In this document: piece after piece, positions 26,648 through 36,300 of the stretch
Layout of the letters: every line of letters starts with the position of its first letter
Numbering within the stretch: the first letter of the stretch is position 1
Assembly: GCA_945861245.1 (NCBI GenBank)
Contig: CAMAUE010000024.1
Coordinates: 1 to 47,221, forward strand
Length of the DNA: 47,221 bases
Direction of reading: 5' to 3'
Source of the DNA: Singulisphaera sp. GP187
Lineage (GTDB): Bacteria; Planctomycetota; Planctomycetia; Gemmatales; Gemmataceae
Position numbers and translations under genes: made by a program
Notes under the pieces: generated by a model
What the model saw: the letters and a program-made list of their open reading frames with translations, nothing else
What the model was told of the DNA's origin: nothing
Databases searched by the model: none

Positions 26648-27601
26648 ATGCCGAGCGTCCTGCCGAAAGTTCTTGCGGATTTGCCGTTGTCGCAAGCCGT
26701 TGGCGATCTACTGAAGCCTCACGTCGATTTGGTTCCGTGGGATGCCGCGGATCAAAGTGGTGCCGACGCGGTCGTGGCCGTCTATACCTACGGCCATCCG
26801 ACTGTCAATGGAGCGCTGCTGGACAAGCTGCCGAAGGTTCGCGTCATCAGCAATTTCGGCGTCGGCGTCGATCACATCGATGTGCCCGAAGCGACGCGGC
26901 GTGGCATCCCCGTGGGCAATACGCCAGGCGTTCTCGACGGCGCCACAGCGGACATGGCGTTCACGCTCCTCCTCGCCGCCGGTCGCCGACTTGTGGAGGG
27001 CGATCGTTACGCCCGTGGCCCGAATTTTCTCCGCTACGATCCGTCCTACATGCTCGGACGCGAAATTCACGGTGCAACCGTCGGCATCTTCGGGATGGGC
27101 CGTATCGGCTCGCAAGTCGCCAAGCGTGCGCGTGGTTTCGACATGAATGTGCTTTACCACAATCGCAATCGTCGGCCCGATGTCGAGCAAGCGCTGGGAG
27201 TTCGTTATGCCTTGCGCGACGAAGTGCTGGCGCAATCGGACTACGTCGTCCTTACCGTGCCATTGACTGCGGAGACGAGGCATCTGATTGGTCGCGCCGA
27301 GTTGGCCAAGATGAAATCGACGGCGATCTTGATCAACGTTGCCCGTGGCCCAGTGGTTGATACCGACGCGCTGACTGAAGCGCTCGCACGCCGCCAAATT
27401 TACGCCGCCGGACTGGATGTCACCGATCCCGAGCCGTTGCCTCGCGAGCATCCACTATTAAAGCTGGACAACGTCACGATCGTTCCGCATTTGGGCAGCG
27501 CGACCGATCAGACTCGCGGGCGCATGGCCGAGATGTCGCTGAAGAACTTGCTCGCGGGGCTTCAAAAGGAGGCGTTGCCGTTCCGCGTGGTGGCGAAGTA
27601 G
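26648..27601 (+). CDS. D-2-hydroxyacid dehydrogenase (317 aa)
   Basis: This NAD(P)-dependent enzyme interconverts 2-oxoacids and D-2-hydroxyacids; by sequence it is closest in style to glyoxylate/hydroxypyruvate reductases. The cofactor-binding loop is GMGRIG at 149-154 after TVGIF. The catalytic residues are present: Arg233 in NVARGPVVD, Glu262 in DPEPLP and His281 in PHLGSAT. The length is normal for the family and no signal peptide is seen, so it is cytoplasmic. GGGAG lies 8 bp upstream of the ATG. It is monocistronic, followed by a strong hairpin. The exact substrate is not determined. Confidence 0.93.
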   Translation: MPSVLPKVLADLPLSQAVGDLLKPHVDLVPWDAADQSGADAVVAVYTYGHPTVNGALLDKLPKVRVISNFGVGVDHIDVPEATRRGIPVGNTPGVLDGATADMAFTLLLAAGRRLVEGDRYARGPNFLRYDPSYMLGREIHGATVGIFGMGRIGSQVAKRARGFDMNVLYHNRNRRPDVEQALGVRYALRDEVLAQSDYVVLTVPLTAETRHLIGRAELAKMKSTAILINVARGPVVDTDALTEALARRQIYAAGLDVTDPEPLPREHPLLKLDNVTIVPHLGSATDQTRGRMAEMSLKNLLAGLQKEALPFRVVAK

Positions 27602-27623
27602 CGTCTCGTCTGTCGGAAAACGC

Positions 27624-27684
27624 CAGAGCCGGAAGCGTGAAGTGCGGTGCTTTGCATCCGCCGCACTTCACGCTTCCGGCTCTG
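27624..27684. terminator. Hairpin between convergent genes
   Basis: Perfect 24-bp arms (27624-27647 and 27661-27684, core AGAGCCGGAAGCGTGAAGTG) with a 13-nt loop. It lies 22 bp after the dehydrogenase stop and 24 bp from the stop of the convergent HEAT-like gene, and is followed on the + strand by ATCTTTTTG. Probably a terminator, at least rightward. Confidence 0.75.
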
Positions 27685-27708
27685 ATCTTTTTGTCCTGAA
27701 CGTGCGAA

Positions 27709-28881
27709 TCACGGACGGCTCAAGCGGAGGTTGACCGGAGCGCCGGGGACGGTTACGTAGCCGGTGGACTCACTCGGTTGGGCCGACGATTGCGGGCCGG
27801 TCGGCAGCGGCGATTGGAATCCGCCTTGGACATTGCTCGGCATCGCGGCGGGGGCTGCTGTGGGGACGCCGTATTGGGGCCAAGCGGGCGCGAGGACTGC
27901 CGGCCTCACATTGCGAGCCGGGACGATGGATTCCTGCTCCGCACTGGGAGTGGTAACGACCTCGTAGGGCAATTGCGGTTTGCTCGGAACGCGGACGCTC
28001 ACGGGCGCTGGCGCGACGTGGGTGTTGCCAAACGCATTGGCGACGATCCCAGACAGGCTTCCGGACCGTTGGTAGCTCGGCGCGACTGCGCCAGGCGATG
28101 CGGACGTGGCTGGGTTGTTGACGTTTTGCAGGCTCACCAACAAGCCGCGGGCACTGGCGACGACCTGCTCGCGCGGCATCTGGGCGACGTTGCGGTAGTA
28201 ATCACGCGGATCAACGCCTTCGGTTTTTTTGATCTCGCCGTTCTTCTCTTTTTCGATTTCCTTCTGGATCAGCGGGCAGCGGGCCAGCGCGTCGGCGGCG
28301 GCAGCTCGGACGCGATCGGAGCGCTCGACCGGCGAGCCATCTTTATCGCTGCCGGAGACGCACATCTCCAGGGCTTTCACTGTTTTCTCGTTGCAGCAGC
28401 AACCGTTGCGCAGTGACAGGGCGGCTTCAAAACGCACGCATTCGTTTGGATCCTTCCGCAGCCCTTGGATGAGTGCTTCGGTCGCCTCGGGCCAATAGTT
28501 ACAGTCCACCGTTCCAAGGAACCGAACGGCTTCGCGGCGTGCTTTGGCCTCCTCTTCATCTTTTTTGATGCGAGCCGCGGCGCCTTCGGAAGAAGTCGGC
28601 GGCTTCTTGGCGATGTCGTTCTCAATGCTGTTCTTCAGACAGCAATTGGGCATCAATCCGCCTGTCATCGCTGACATGGGCACGGTCGCACTGCTCACCA
28701 TCTTGCCGAGACCCGAATTGCAGAAGTGGGTCTTGCAATTCGCCTTCTGCTCCGCGGTGGGAAGCAGGAAGCTCCAGAGGTTGGGGCGGGGAGCGGGTAG
28801 TGCCACGCCCTGAGCCGATGCGATCGGCGTCAGGACAAGGCAGGAAAGCAGCCCCAGAATAATTCGTTTAGACATGATCAT
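27709..28881 (-). CDS. Secreted Cys-rich HEAT-repeat-like protein (390 aa)
   Basis: A Sec signal peptide is clear (hydrophobic LGLLSCLVLTPIASA, about 8-22). Residues 110-210 read as HEAT-like helical pairs (AVRFLGTVDCNYWPEATEAL, PNECVRFEAALSLRNG, RVRAAAADALARCP). Cysteines are frequent (CKTHFC, NCCLKN, GCCCNEK), and the C-terminal 130 residues are Pro/Ala/Ser-rich and probably disordered. I do not recognise a characterised homologue. The ATG at 28881 has AAAGGAACGG upstream; an in-frame Met two codons later is possible. It is divergent from the outer-membrane beta-barrel gene at 29308, with which it shares a promoter region and a Cys-rich exported character. The function is unknown. Confidence 0.75.
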   Translation of the reverse strand: MIMSKRIILGLLSCLVLTPIASAQGVALPAPRPNLWSFLLPTAEQKANCKTHFCNSGLGKMVSSATVPMSAMTGGLMPNCCLKNSIENDIAKKPPTSSEGAAARIKKDEEEAKARREAVRFLGTVDCNYWPEATEALIQGLRKDPNECVRFEAALSLRNGCCCNEKTVKALEMCVSGSDKDGSPVERSDRVRAAAADALARCPLIQKEIEKEKNGEIKKTEGVDPRDYYRNVAQMPREQVVASARGLLVSLQNVNNPATSASPGAVAPSYQRSGSLSGIVANAFGNTHVAPAPVSVRVPSKPQLPYEVVTTPSAEQESIVPARNVRPAVLAPAWPQYGVPTAAPAAMPSNVQGGFQSPLPTGPQSSAQPSESTGYVTVPGAPVNLRLSRP

Positions 28882-29307
28882 GGAATCCGTTCCTTTCGTG
28901 AAACTCTTAACGATTTGTCTGAATGGTTCGATTGTTCCGATTTAAATAATTCTGCCGCATCTACGGCGTTTACGGATTTTGTTATCGGTATCAATTGTTC
29001 GGATTTGCAGTGAGTTTGCTGAGAAATTCGGTTTTATCGAAGGGTGCGACCCCGCAAAAGCGTTATTCTTTGCGCCGGCATATGCCGTTTAACATCGACA
29101 CGGCGATTTGGCGAAGGGCGGCAGACATTGCGGGTCATGCCGGTCTTGCAGTCTTTGCCGATTGTGCAGGCCCACGGTCTTTCGCAGCCGGATGATTCTT
29201 CCGAACGGGCGAATTTTAGCGATCATTCCTCCGATATGGAAAATAACGGTTCTCTTGTTTCTACCAAGAATAGCGTGGCCTCCTAGTTTTCTCTGAAGGA
29301 GTATATC
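28882..29307. other. Shared divergent regulatory region
   Basis: A 426-bp A/T-richer region between two divergent genes for exported proteins. It contains two direct repeats of 16 bp matching at 14 positions, TCGATTGTTCCGATTT (28928-28943) and TCAATTGTTCGGATTT (28991-29006), 63 bp apart start to start. These are candidate operator sites. No near-consensus promoter and no gene are seen. Confidence 0.5.
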
Positions 29308-30513
29308 GTGATTCGATCATTTCTGGCAATTCTCAAGTCGGGTATGCAGATGTTAGGTGTAACCGCCGTCGGTTGCGTGTTCGCGGCTGGCGGCCTGGTG
29401 CAAGCGCAAACTCCGGAGGCGGCGCCCAAGCCGTTGACGCCGTCGGTGCTGCCGGAAGTGCTGCCGGCGCCAAAACCGGCAGCGGCGCCGCCCGCGACAG
29501 GTGTGGCGATCTTCGATCCGATGGTGCGACCCGCCGCCCGTTGCTGCACCCTGCCGCCGGTAAACCCCATTCATGCCTACGGTCGCAGTAACACCAGCTG
29601 CGTGCCGGGCCGTCAAGGGTGCATGGGCGCGGATTCGTGCAATCCAGGGCATCGTCTGTTCGGCGGCCTGTGCGAAGCGCTGTGCTGTCCCGATCCGTGC
29701 TATGAACCGCGCTGGATCGCCGAAGCCAACGCCGCCTTTTTCCAGGACGGCGCGCGACCGGTAACACAGACTCGCATCCGCTGGGACGCCGGCTTCAATT
29801 ACCGCTTCCCCGATACATCCGAATTCTTCTGGGGCAAGATCGGTACGAAAGGCCCGGCGACCAACACCCGTGTGATCCGCTATGACGATCTAACCCTCTA
29901 TCAGGAAGTTGCCGCTGGTGGCGCCAGCTTTTTCACCGAAATGCCCTATCGCAATTTCAGCCCTGAGACAGGTCCGAGCAATTCGGGCCTCGGCGACATC
30001 AACCTCGGCACGAAAGCCGTCTTGCTGGATCGGGAGTTGCTGTTGCTCACGTTTCAGTTCCGCACGTATCTACCAAGCGGCAATTCCACCGCGGGCGCCG
30101 GTACGGGCCACGTATCCCTGGAACCGGCACTCCTGGCCGCCTTGAAGATCAGCTCGACGACCTATTTGCAAACCGAAATCGCCCAGTGGATTCCGATCGG
30201 CGGCACCCCAGGCACGGCCGGCACGGTGTTCCATTTTCATGTCAGCTTGAACCAGACGCTCTGCAACATCGGCGACTGCATCAAGGTTATCGGCACCCTG
30301 GAAGGCAACGGCTATACCTACCGCGGTCGATTCACCGACTTCCCAAGCGGTGCAGACACAGCCGTCAACGGCGGCACGTTCGCTAACGCCGGCGGGGGCC
30401 TTCGCCTTCAAATCTGCGATCGTTTCGATGTCGGCTTCGGCAGCGCCTTCGGCTTCGGCAACCTGCACGGCCCAGGCCAACTCTATCGCACCGAACTGCG
30501 CGTCCGTTACTAA
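29308..30513 (+). CDS. Outer-membrane beta-barrel protein (401 aa)
   Basis: A signal peptide (about 1-33, ending VQAQ) is followed by a Pro/Ala-rich linker and a Cys-rich segment (RCCTLPPVNPIHAYG through ALCCPDPCYEPRW). From about residue 145 onward the sequence alternates polar and hydrophobic residues in short strands and ends with ELRVRY, a terminal aromatic typical of outer-membrane beta-barrels. It is likely a porin- or transporter-like protein, possibly related to the MetA-pathway/phenol transporter group; I cannot name a substrate. The start is GTG, supported by GAAGGAG six bases upstream. A strong terminator follows at 30551. Confidence 0.8.
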   Translation: MIRSFLAILKSGMQMLGVTAVGCVFAAGGLVQAQTPEAAPKPLTPSVLPEVLPAPKPAAAPPATGVAIFDPMVRPAARCCTLPPVNPIHAYGRSNTSCVPGRQGCMGADSCNPGHRLFGGLCEALCCPDPCYEPRWIAEANAAFFQDGARPVTQTRIRWDAGFNYRFPDTSEFFWGKIGTKGPATNTRVIRYDDLTLYQEVAAGGASFFTEMPYRNFSPETGPSNSGLGDINLGTKAVLLDRELLLLTFQFRTYLPSGNSTAGAGTGHVSLEPALLAALKISSTTYLQTEIAQWIPIGGTPGTAGTVFHFHVSLNQTLCNIGDCIKVIGTLEGNGYTYRGRFTDFPSGADTAVNGGTFANAGGGLRLQICDRFDVGFGSAFGFGNLHGPGQLYRTELRVRY

Positions 30514-30550
30514 ACGCCTCCCGTTCCGAAAATACCAACGATAAACGACA

Positions 30551-30590
30551 AACGCCAAGAGCAAGGCCACGCTTGCTCTTGGCGTTTTTT
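30551..30590 (+). terminator. Rho-independent terminator
   Basis: A 15-bp stem (30551-30565 with 30572-30586, AACGCCAAGAGCAAG and its complement) with a 6-nt loop is followed by a T-run. It lies 38 bp after the beta-barrel gene stop. Confidence 0.92.
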
Positions 30591-30694
30591 CGTAATTAGT
30601 ATTTTCGCCGACGTGCAGCTATTATGCGAAACCATTTTTTGTAGTATACCGTCATCGAACTCCACTATTCCCACGACCTTCTCGGAGCCTCATC

Positions 30695-31528
30695 ATGCAA
30701 GCATTGCAAGCCTGGTGCGAAAAAACGGCACTGCGTTCGTTGTTTCAGAATTTCATTCTCGTCGTAATCGTTCTTAACTCGGCACTCATCGGGTTTGAAA
30801 CGTCGCCGTATCTGGAACACAAATACGCAGACCTTTTTTGGTGGCTCAATCACAGTGTGCAGGCGATCTTCGTCGTCGAAATCCTTATTCGCTTGATGGC
30901 CTGCCATCCGGGCTATCTCAATTTCTTCAAGAGCGGCTGGAACATTTTCGATTTCACCGTTGTAGCACTCACTTTCCTGCCAGAGTTCGGCGAATTCGCC
31001 ACGATCGTCCGAATGGCTCGCGTGTTGCGAATCACCCGGCTCGTCGCATATTCCGCGGAATTGCGGCTCATTGTTGACACGATGTTTCGCTCAATCCCGT
31101 CAATGGGCCATGTGATCCTGTTGCTGGGATTACTGCTCTATGTCTATGGCGTATTGGGCGTGAATTTATTCCGTGGGACCGATGTTGTCGATGGCCAGGA
31201 CAAACGCTGGGGCAATCTCGGCCTTGCCATTTGGACCATGTTTCAAACGATCACCTTCGAGAACTGGGTCGGCGTCTGCGATCCGCTGATGAAGGAACAT
31301 CCCTGGGCGTGGGTTTTCTTCGCGACGTTTATCCTCCTCGGCGTGTTCGTCGGCATCAACCTGTTCGTTGCCGTCGTCATGAATAACCTTGATGAAGTCA
31401 AGGAAGAACACGGACAGGCGAAACATCTTGCGTCGGACAGCAACGGGATTCTGGAGCGCGTGCAGAGTCTCAAGGCGCAGCTTGAGGAGCTTGAAAAGCT
31501 GTTGCAGCGCGATGCGAAGCCAAAGTAG
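30695..31528 (+). CDS. Voltage-gated cation channel, one-domain (BacNav-like), 277 aa
   Basis: This is an ion transport protein (PF00520) of the one-domain, six-segment type that assembles as a tetramer in the inner membrane. S1 is at about 18-35, S2 at 52-70 and S3 at 83-97. The S4 sensor has four arginines at three-residue spacing (Arg106, 109, 112, 115). The pore region carries TFENW at 187-191, where NaChBac-type channels have TLESW; the filter Glu189 is kept. S6 (about 207-231) ends in FVAVVMNN, and a C-terminal helix with heptad Leu (247-272) could be the coiled-coil tetramerisation tail known from this family. GGAG precedes the ATG. Whether it conducts sodium or calcium cannot be read from the sequence. 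Confidence 0.93.
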   Translation: MQALQAWCEKTALRSLFQNFILVVIVLNSALIGFETSPYLEHKYADLFWWLNHSVQAIFVVEILIRLMACHPGYLNFFKSGWNIFDFTVVALTFLPEFGEFATIVRMARVLRITRLVAYSAELRLIVDTMFRSIPSMGHVILLLGLLLYVYGVLGVNLFRGTDVVDGQDKRWGNLGLAIWTMFQTITFENWVGVCDPLMKEHPWAWVFFATFILLGVFVGINLFVAVVMNNLDEVKEEHGQAKHLASDSNGILERVQSLKAQLEELEKLLQRDAKPK

Positions 31529-31553
31529 AGTTACGGCAGATGCCAGCCCAAGG

Positions 31554-31590
31554 ACCAAGATGGCCATGCTTTGGGGATGACCATCTTGGC
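31554..31590. repeat. Small hairpin after the channel gene
   Basis: GACCAAGATGGCC and its near-complement (11 of 13 positions) face each other around a loop of about 10 nt. It lies 25 bp after the channel stop and may act as a 3' end; there is no T-run. Confidence 0.5.
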
Positions 31591-31802
31591 CATGTTGAAA
31601 ATGTCCGATGAAAGCCCAGTGACTCGCAACGATGAAAAAATACTCTATGCTGATCGGAGTGGTATAACAAAAGAATCTGGTTTATTTTTGAACTTACGCG
31701 GCTGTTGGGATGAAATAGGGTTGATTTCGTTTGACGTTCGCTTGGCGCCATGCGAACGCTAAACGAGGACAGCGAGCAATAAACGACGTCGGGAACCGAT
31801 CC

Positions 31803-33242
31803 ATGACCTCACGCGCGGTGCATTGGCATAACGAGATGTTCTTGCGTCCGCTGCATTTCCAGGCAGCGCATCGTTATTGCATTGACCAAATGCGTCGCAA
31901 CCACAATTGGGACGTGCACTACAACTGGGGCCTACGCTCCATCGAGATCGACCCGACGGCGCTGGCGAACCATCGGCTCGTGATTCGTTCGCTGGAGGCC
32001 AGGCTGCGTGACGGCACACCGGTCGTCCTGCCGCGCGACGGCGTGCTGCCAGAGTTGAATCTGCGTACGCATTTTCAATCGAACAAGTCGCGCGTATTGC
32101 GCATCTATTTGGCCGTGCCCGCGATTTTCGCCGGGCGCTCAAACGTCGCCCTCGAACGCAATCCCAAGGTTCGCTATTATCAGGAATCGATGGAGGTTGA
32201 GGACGAGAGCACGGGCGGCGACCCGCAAACCATCGCGGTGCGGGCCTTGAACATCCAAATCTTGGTGGGGAATCAAGACCAAACCGGTTATCAGGTTCTG
32301 CCGATCGCCCAGATAGAACGGACCGATCGCGCCGACGGTGGGTTGCAGCACGATGTCTCGTTCATTCCTCCGCTGATGAGTTGCGATGCCTGGAAGCCGT
32401 TGGCCGACGGCATCCTGGGTTCGTTGCAGGACAGGCTCGACAAGAAAATCGATTGGCTTGCCGAGCATATCGCCAGGCAAGGGATCACGTTCGATCGGCA
32501 GATGCCGGGCGACGTGCTTGTGCTCAAGCAGTTGCAGCAGCTTAGCGAGTCGAGCAGCGTGTTGGGAGTTCTTCATTCGTCGCCGGGCATCCATCCGCTG
32601 ACGGCATTTTTGGAGCTGAGCCGAATCGTCGGTCAAGTGGCGATCTTCGGGGCGACACGTCGTCCGCCGGAGTTTCCGAGATATGACCACGACGATCTTG
32701 GAACCTGTTTTGCGTTCATCAAACAGCATCTGGATGCGCAGCTCAACCTGGTCGTGGAACCGGAATATAAGGAACGCCAATTCATCGGCGCCGGCTGGCG
32801 GATGCAGGTCGGTTTGGAACCCTCCTGGCTCAGTGCCTCGTCGCAGATTTACATCGGCGTGCAGAGTACACTCGATCCGGTGCAGTGCGTCAATATGCTG
32901 ACCGATGCAGGCCAACTTGACATGAAGGTCGGCAGCTCAGATCGCGTCGAAGAATTGTTCCGTAAAGGCGCCGCCGGCCTTCGCTTTGAAGCCGAGGAAC
33001 TCCCGCCGCAAGAGCTTCCCAAAGTGGCAGGACAGGTGTACTTTCGGCTAATCCAGGATACTAAAGACCCCGAATGGCTTAACCTGAAAAAGTCGCTCAC
33101 GCTCGCTCTACGCCTCAACGAAAACCTGATCGTTGGCAGCATCCAAAATCAGCGTCGGTTGACCATCCGCGTCGACGGCCGCAACGTCGCCATGCAGTTT
33201 TCGCTCTTTGTACTATCGTCGCCCGTGGTCCGTAGTCCGTAG
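31803..33242 (+). CDS. tssK: Type VI secretion baseplate protein TssK (479 aa)
   Basis: TssK connects the T6SS baseplate to the membrane complex. The family opening is unmistakable: AVHWHNEMFLRPLHFQAAHR near residues 4-23, corresponding to the usual W.EGMFLRPQHFQ. The body matches the family layout, with PPLMSCDAWKPL, a central helical region (IARQGITFDRQ through LGVLHSSPGIHPLTAFLELS) and a C-terminal receptor-binding part. The Met at 31803 is used because the family motif starts there; an in-frame extension upstream has no family similarity. The last residues (VVRSP) and the stop codon are encoded by a heptamer repeat at 33224, so the native C terminus may have been changed. It is the first gene of the rightward T6SS locus. 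Confidence 0.95.
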   Translation: MTSRAVHWHNEMFLRPLHFQAAHRYCIDQMRRNHNWDVHYNWGLRSIEIDPTALANHRLVIRSLEARLRDGTPVVLPRDGVLPELNLRTHFQSNKSRVLRIYLAVPAIFAGRSNVALERNPKVRYYQESMEVEDESTGGDPQTIAVRALNIQILVGNQDQTGYQVLPIAQIERTDRADGGLQHDVSFIPPLMSCDAWKPLADGILGSLQDRLDKKIDWLAEHIARQGITFDRQMPGDVLVLKQLQQLSESSSVLGVLHSSPGIHPLTAFLELSRIVGQVAIFGATRRPPEFPRYDHDDLGTCFAFIKQHLDAQLNLVVEPEYKERQFIGAGWRMQVGLEPSWLSASSQIYIGVQSTLDPVQCVNMLTDAGQLDMKVGSSDRVEELFRKGAAGLRFEAEELPPQELPKVAGQVYFRLIQDTKDPEWLNLKKSLTLALRLNENLIVGSIQNQRRLTIRVDGRNVAMQFSLFVLSSPVVRSP

Positions 33243-33293
33243 TCCGTGGAAGAAACCACCGTCTTTTGCCCACGGACCACGGACCACGGACTA
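33224..33293. repeat. Heptamer tandem repeat hairpin (GTCCGTG unit) overlapping the tssK stop
   Basis: The left half (about 33224-33248) holds tandem GTCCGTG/GTCCGTA units and the right half (33270-33293) three complementary CACGGAC units. The tssK stop TAG (33240-33242) is part of one unit. The next gene starts 19 bp after the right half. Confidence 0.88.
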
Positions 33294-33311
33294 TTGATGA
33301 AGGCGAATGCC

Positions 33312-36300
33312 ATGCCCGAAGCTCGTAAGCCTGATTGGCGCAATGCGGATGCGAAGGCCTCCGAATCGACGGAATCGCGTTCCTGGAAGGCAAAAGGCGA
33401 GGAGAAACCCGGCTCGAAAATGCCGTCGCGCCGGTTTCGCCGTCGGGCTATCGTGCTGACCTGCGTCATCGGCTTGGCGATCGGCATCGGCATCCTGCTC
33501 AGCTACATCAAAGGCACCCGGCCTGCGTGTTTGGTCGTCATCGGTTCCGGGTTTGAACACAACCTTCTCCTGCCTCACAATATCCACGGCTGGAACGGCG
33601 GCGTCGAGATACTGAAAAGCATCACCGACGAGGAAGAAACCGCTCTCGTGTCCTGGTTTCGCGATCTCTTTTCGCAGCGTTCAGGCATTCGCCGCACTCG
33701 AACCGTGGCGTTGACCGATTGGTCAGAAACCTGGCGTGAAATCTCGCATCGCATCAACGCCGGGGACGCCAAGGAACAGGTGATTCTGTACGTGTCCGCG
33801 CACGGGTATGCCGATGAGAACGAAGCCTACCTGCTCCGTGACACGCTCGACATCAAGTCGGCGGAGGACTTTCTCGCCTCACGCGTGCCGTTCTCGGCGC
33901 TGTTAAGCAGCTTGAAGAAGGACGTATCCGAAGAAAAAGCCATCGTGGTTATCCTGGATGTCTGCCATGCGCAGTCGCATTGGCCAATCGGAATGCTGCA
34001 AAACGATTTCGTCGCCCGACTGCAAAAAAAATATACCGACGAAATCAATGGAATGGAAAACCTAACGGTGATCTGTTCGACAAGCCCCGGCCAGGTGTCG
34101 TGGTCGTCAGACGAACGGCACATGAGCATTTTCGCGGACTACGTTTCCAAAGGTCTGCGCGGCGAGGACAAGGAGGCCGACGAGAGCGTCACGGCTTCCG
34201 GGCTTTTCGATTACGTCAAGAAACATGTGAACGAATGGGCCAAGGTCAACCGCGCTCGTGAGCAGGTGCCGATTCGGATCGGCGGGGCGTCGGATCCCGA
34301 GTTAGTGCGCATCGTCAAGCCGCCGGTCAAGAAGAGCCCGGATCTCCTTCAAAAGGACGACGCCAAAAAAACAGACCCAAAGAAGGATGAGCCGATCCAG
34401 GCAAACCCCGGTGCGAAATTCAATCCCAACGACTTGAGATCGACCTGGAACGCATGGATGATGCTCAAGAAGCATTATGCGCCGCAAGTCTATTCGCCGC
34501 ACTATTGGCGGCTGTATCAAGAGACGCTGCTGCGCTACGAGCAACTCCTGCGAGCTGGCGATCCTTCCCGGAAGGCTGTCGCGCTGAAGAAGAAACTCGA
34601 CCTCCTCGAAAACGAAATCAAAACGAACAAGGGCCTGGACAAGGCGTTCGAGTGCCTGGGCAACAGTTTTCCGCTACCGCATGTGCTCGGCTTCCGCCCG
34701 CAAGCCGATTTCACCACGAAAGAGTTGCAGGTCGTGCTCACGCAATTCAAAGCAAACGCGAAAGCGTTCAAAGCCTTCACCGCCAAATCCGACCTGGAGC
34801 GCCGCTATTGGCAGTCGCGGCTCAGTCGAATGACGCTGAACATGCAGTTGAACACCAAAGATTTCGATCACGAAAGCATCCACCATGACCTGAAAAAGAT
34901 TCAGGTGGAACTTGATGTGCCTCAACGGGCGGCCGAGGTTCATTTCGTGAAGATGCTTCAGGACGTCGATCCCGAATTGGCGAAACAACGGGACCTCATC
35001 AAGCTAGCGTTGCGTGTACGCATGCTTGCCGAGGAGGCGGCGCTGGGCTTGGCTGGCGAATCCGACATGTCCGAGTTGTATGCCGAGACGATCTTCAAGC
35101 GGATGCAAAAGCAATTGGAGTCGATCGACACGATTCGGCGGGAAGGCGAGGATCGGTTGTTCGGCGATCCGAAGTCGCAGTCCGCCGCCGCCCGCGATAA
35201 ACTCACCCAGGCGCAGAGCGGGTACGCGAAGATCCTGGCAGAAGCTGGGCAGCTGCGCAAGGCGTTAGCGTTGCGCGACGATCTCGCGGCCGAACTGCCG
35301 TTTTATGGTACGGCGTTGGCCTCGCTGCCTGGCGTGGACAACCAGAGCAAAGCAACGATCGAGACGCTGCGTACCAAGGCGGAATCCCTTGGCGCGAGCC
35401 TTGCAAAGCTGACGAAGTTCATCGACAGGGCCGACGGAGCGCCGCCGAAGTTGAAAGCGATTGAAGACGACTTGGCTTACGTCCGTGATCAGGTCCGCAT
35501 GCTCAGCGAAACCCTGCGTGGCCTCGGCGCGGATTTGCAGAAAAACTGGCACGCTCTCGACGGCGTCCTGCGTGCTCCACCGATGGCAGCCACCGACAAA
35601 GACGTCGACCTGCGCATCGCGCTGCTCGTGAAACTTCGTGATACCTCGACCAACCTTGACTCCGGGAAATTCCGCGAACCGCAAACGGAAAAGCCCGAGG
35701 CCACTGTGGAAATTCAGCGCAAGCTTCTACGTGGCACGTTGAAGACCTACGAGGACCAAATTCAGGGCGCTGAGCCGAGAAACGTCGATGACAAGGTCCG
35801 CGAGCTATACTTCGATCAGTTTCGGAAAACCGTCGACAATCTCGGCGATGCGGAGAACGAGTCCGCTCTGCAATCCGCAGTCGAGCATAGCCGGGTGCTG
35901 CTTGGTTACCAGGCGGACCAATTGATCGATCCACATCGTGAGCGCATCAATCCAGCGAAACGGTTGCGCCACCTGCGAACATACCACCTGTTGCTCGGCC
36001 TGGCCCGGCGCACGTTGGACGATCATTGGTTCGATCCCAGCGCGAAGGACGAGCCGACCTATTTCGTGCCGGTGGCGCAGGCCTACCTCGCCAGCGCCGC
36101 CAAGATTCTGGAACCGAAAGATGCCAAATTGATCAAAGAGCGCGACGATCTGAAGCGCCGACTCGTACCCGCCGGCCTGACCGTCTCTGGCGCCGCCAGC
36201 CGATATTGGACCTCGGAGATTTCCTACCCGCTGACATGCACCGTCAACGCCGAGGCCGGTGTGCCGGCGGGCCTGCCGACGGTCTGGTTTGAAGTGCCGA

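Noticed and set aside
31529-31802. Continuous operon from the ion channel gene into tssK
   Set aside because: A gap of about 270 bp with a small hairpin after the channel gene separates them; I treat the channel as outside the T6SS unit, though readthrough cannot be excluded.
33246-33311. GTG start at 33246 for the caspase-vWA gene
   Set aside because: It begins inside the heptamer repeat next to the tssK stop; the ATG at 33312 has a ribosome binding site and a more natural N terminus.
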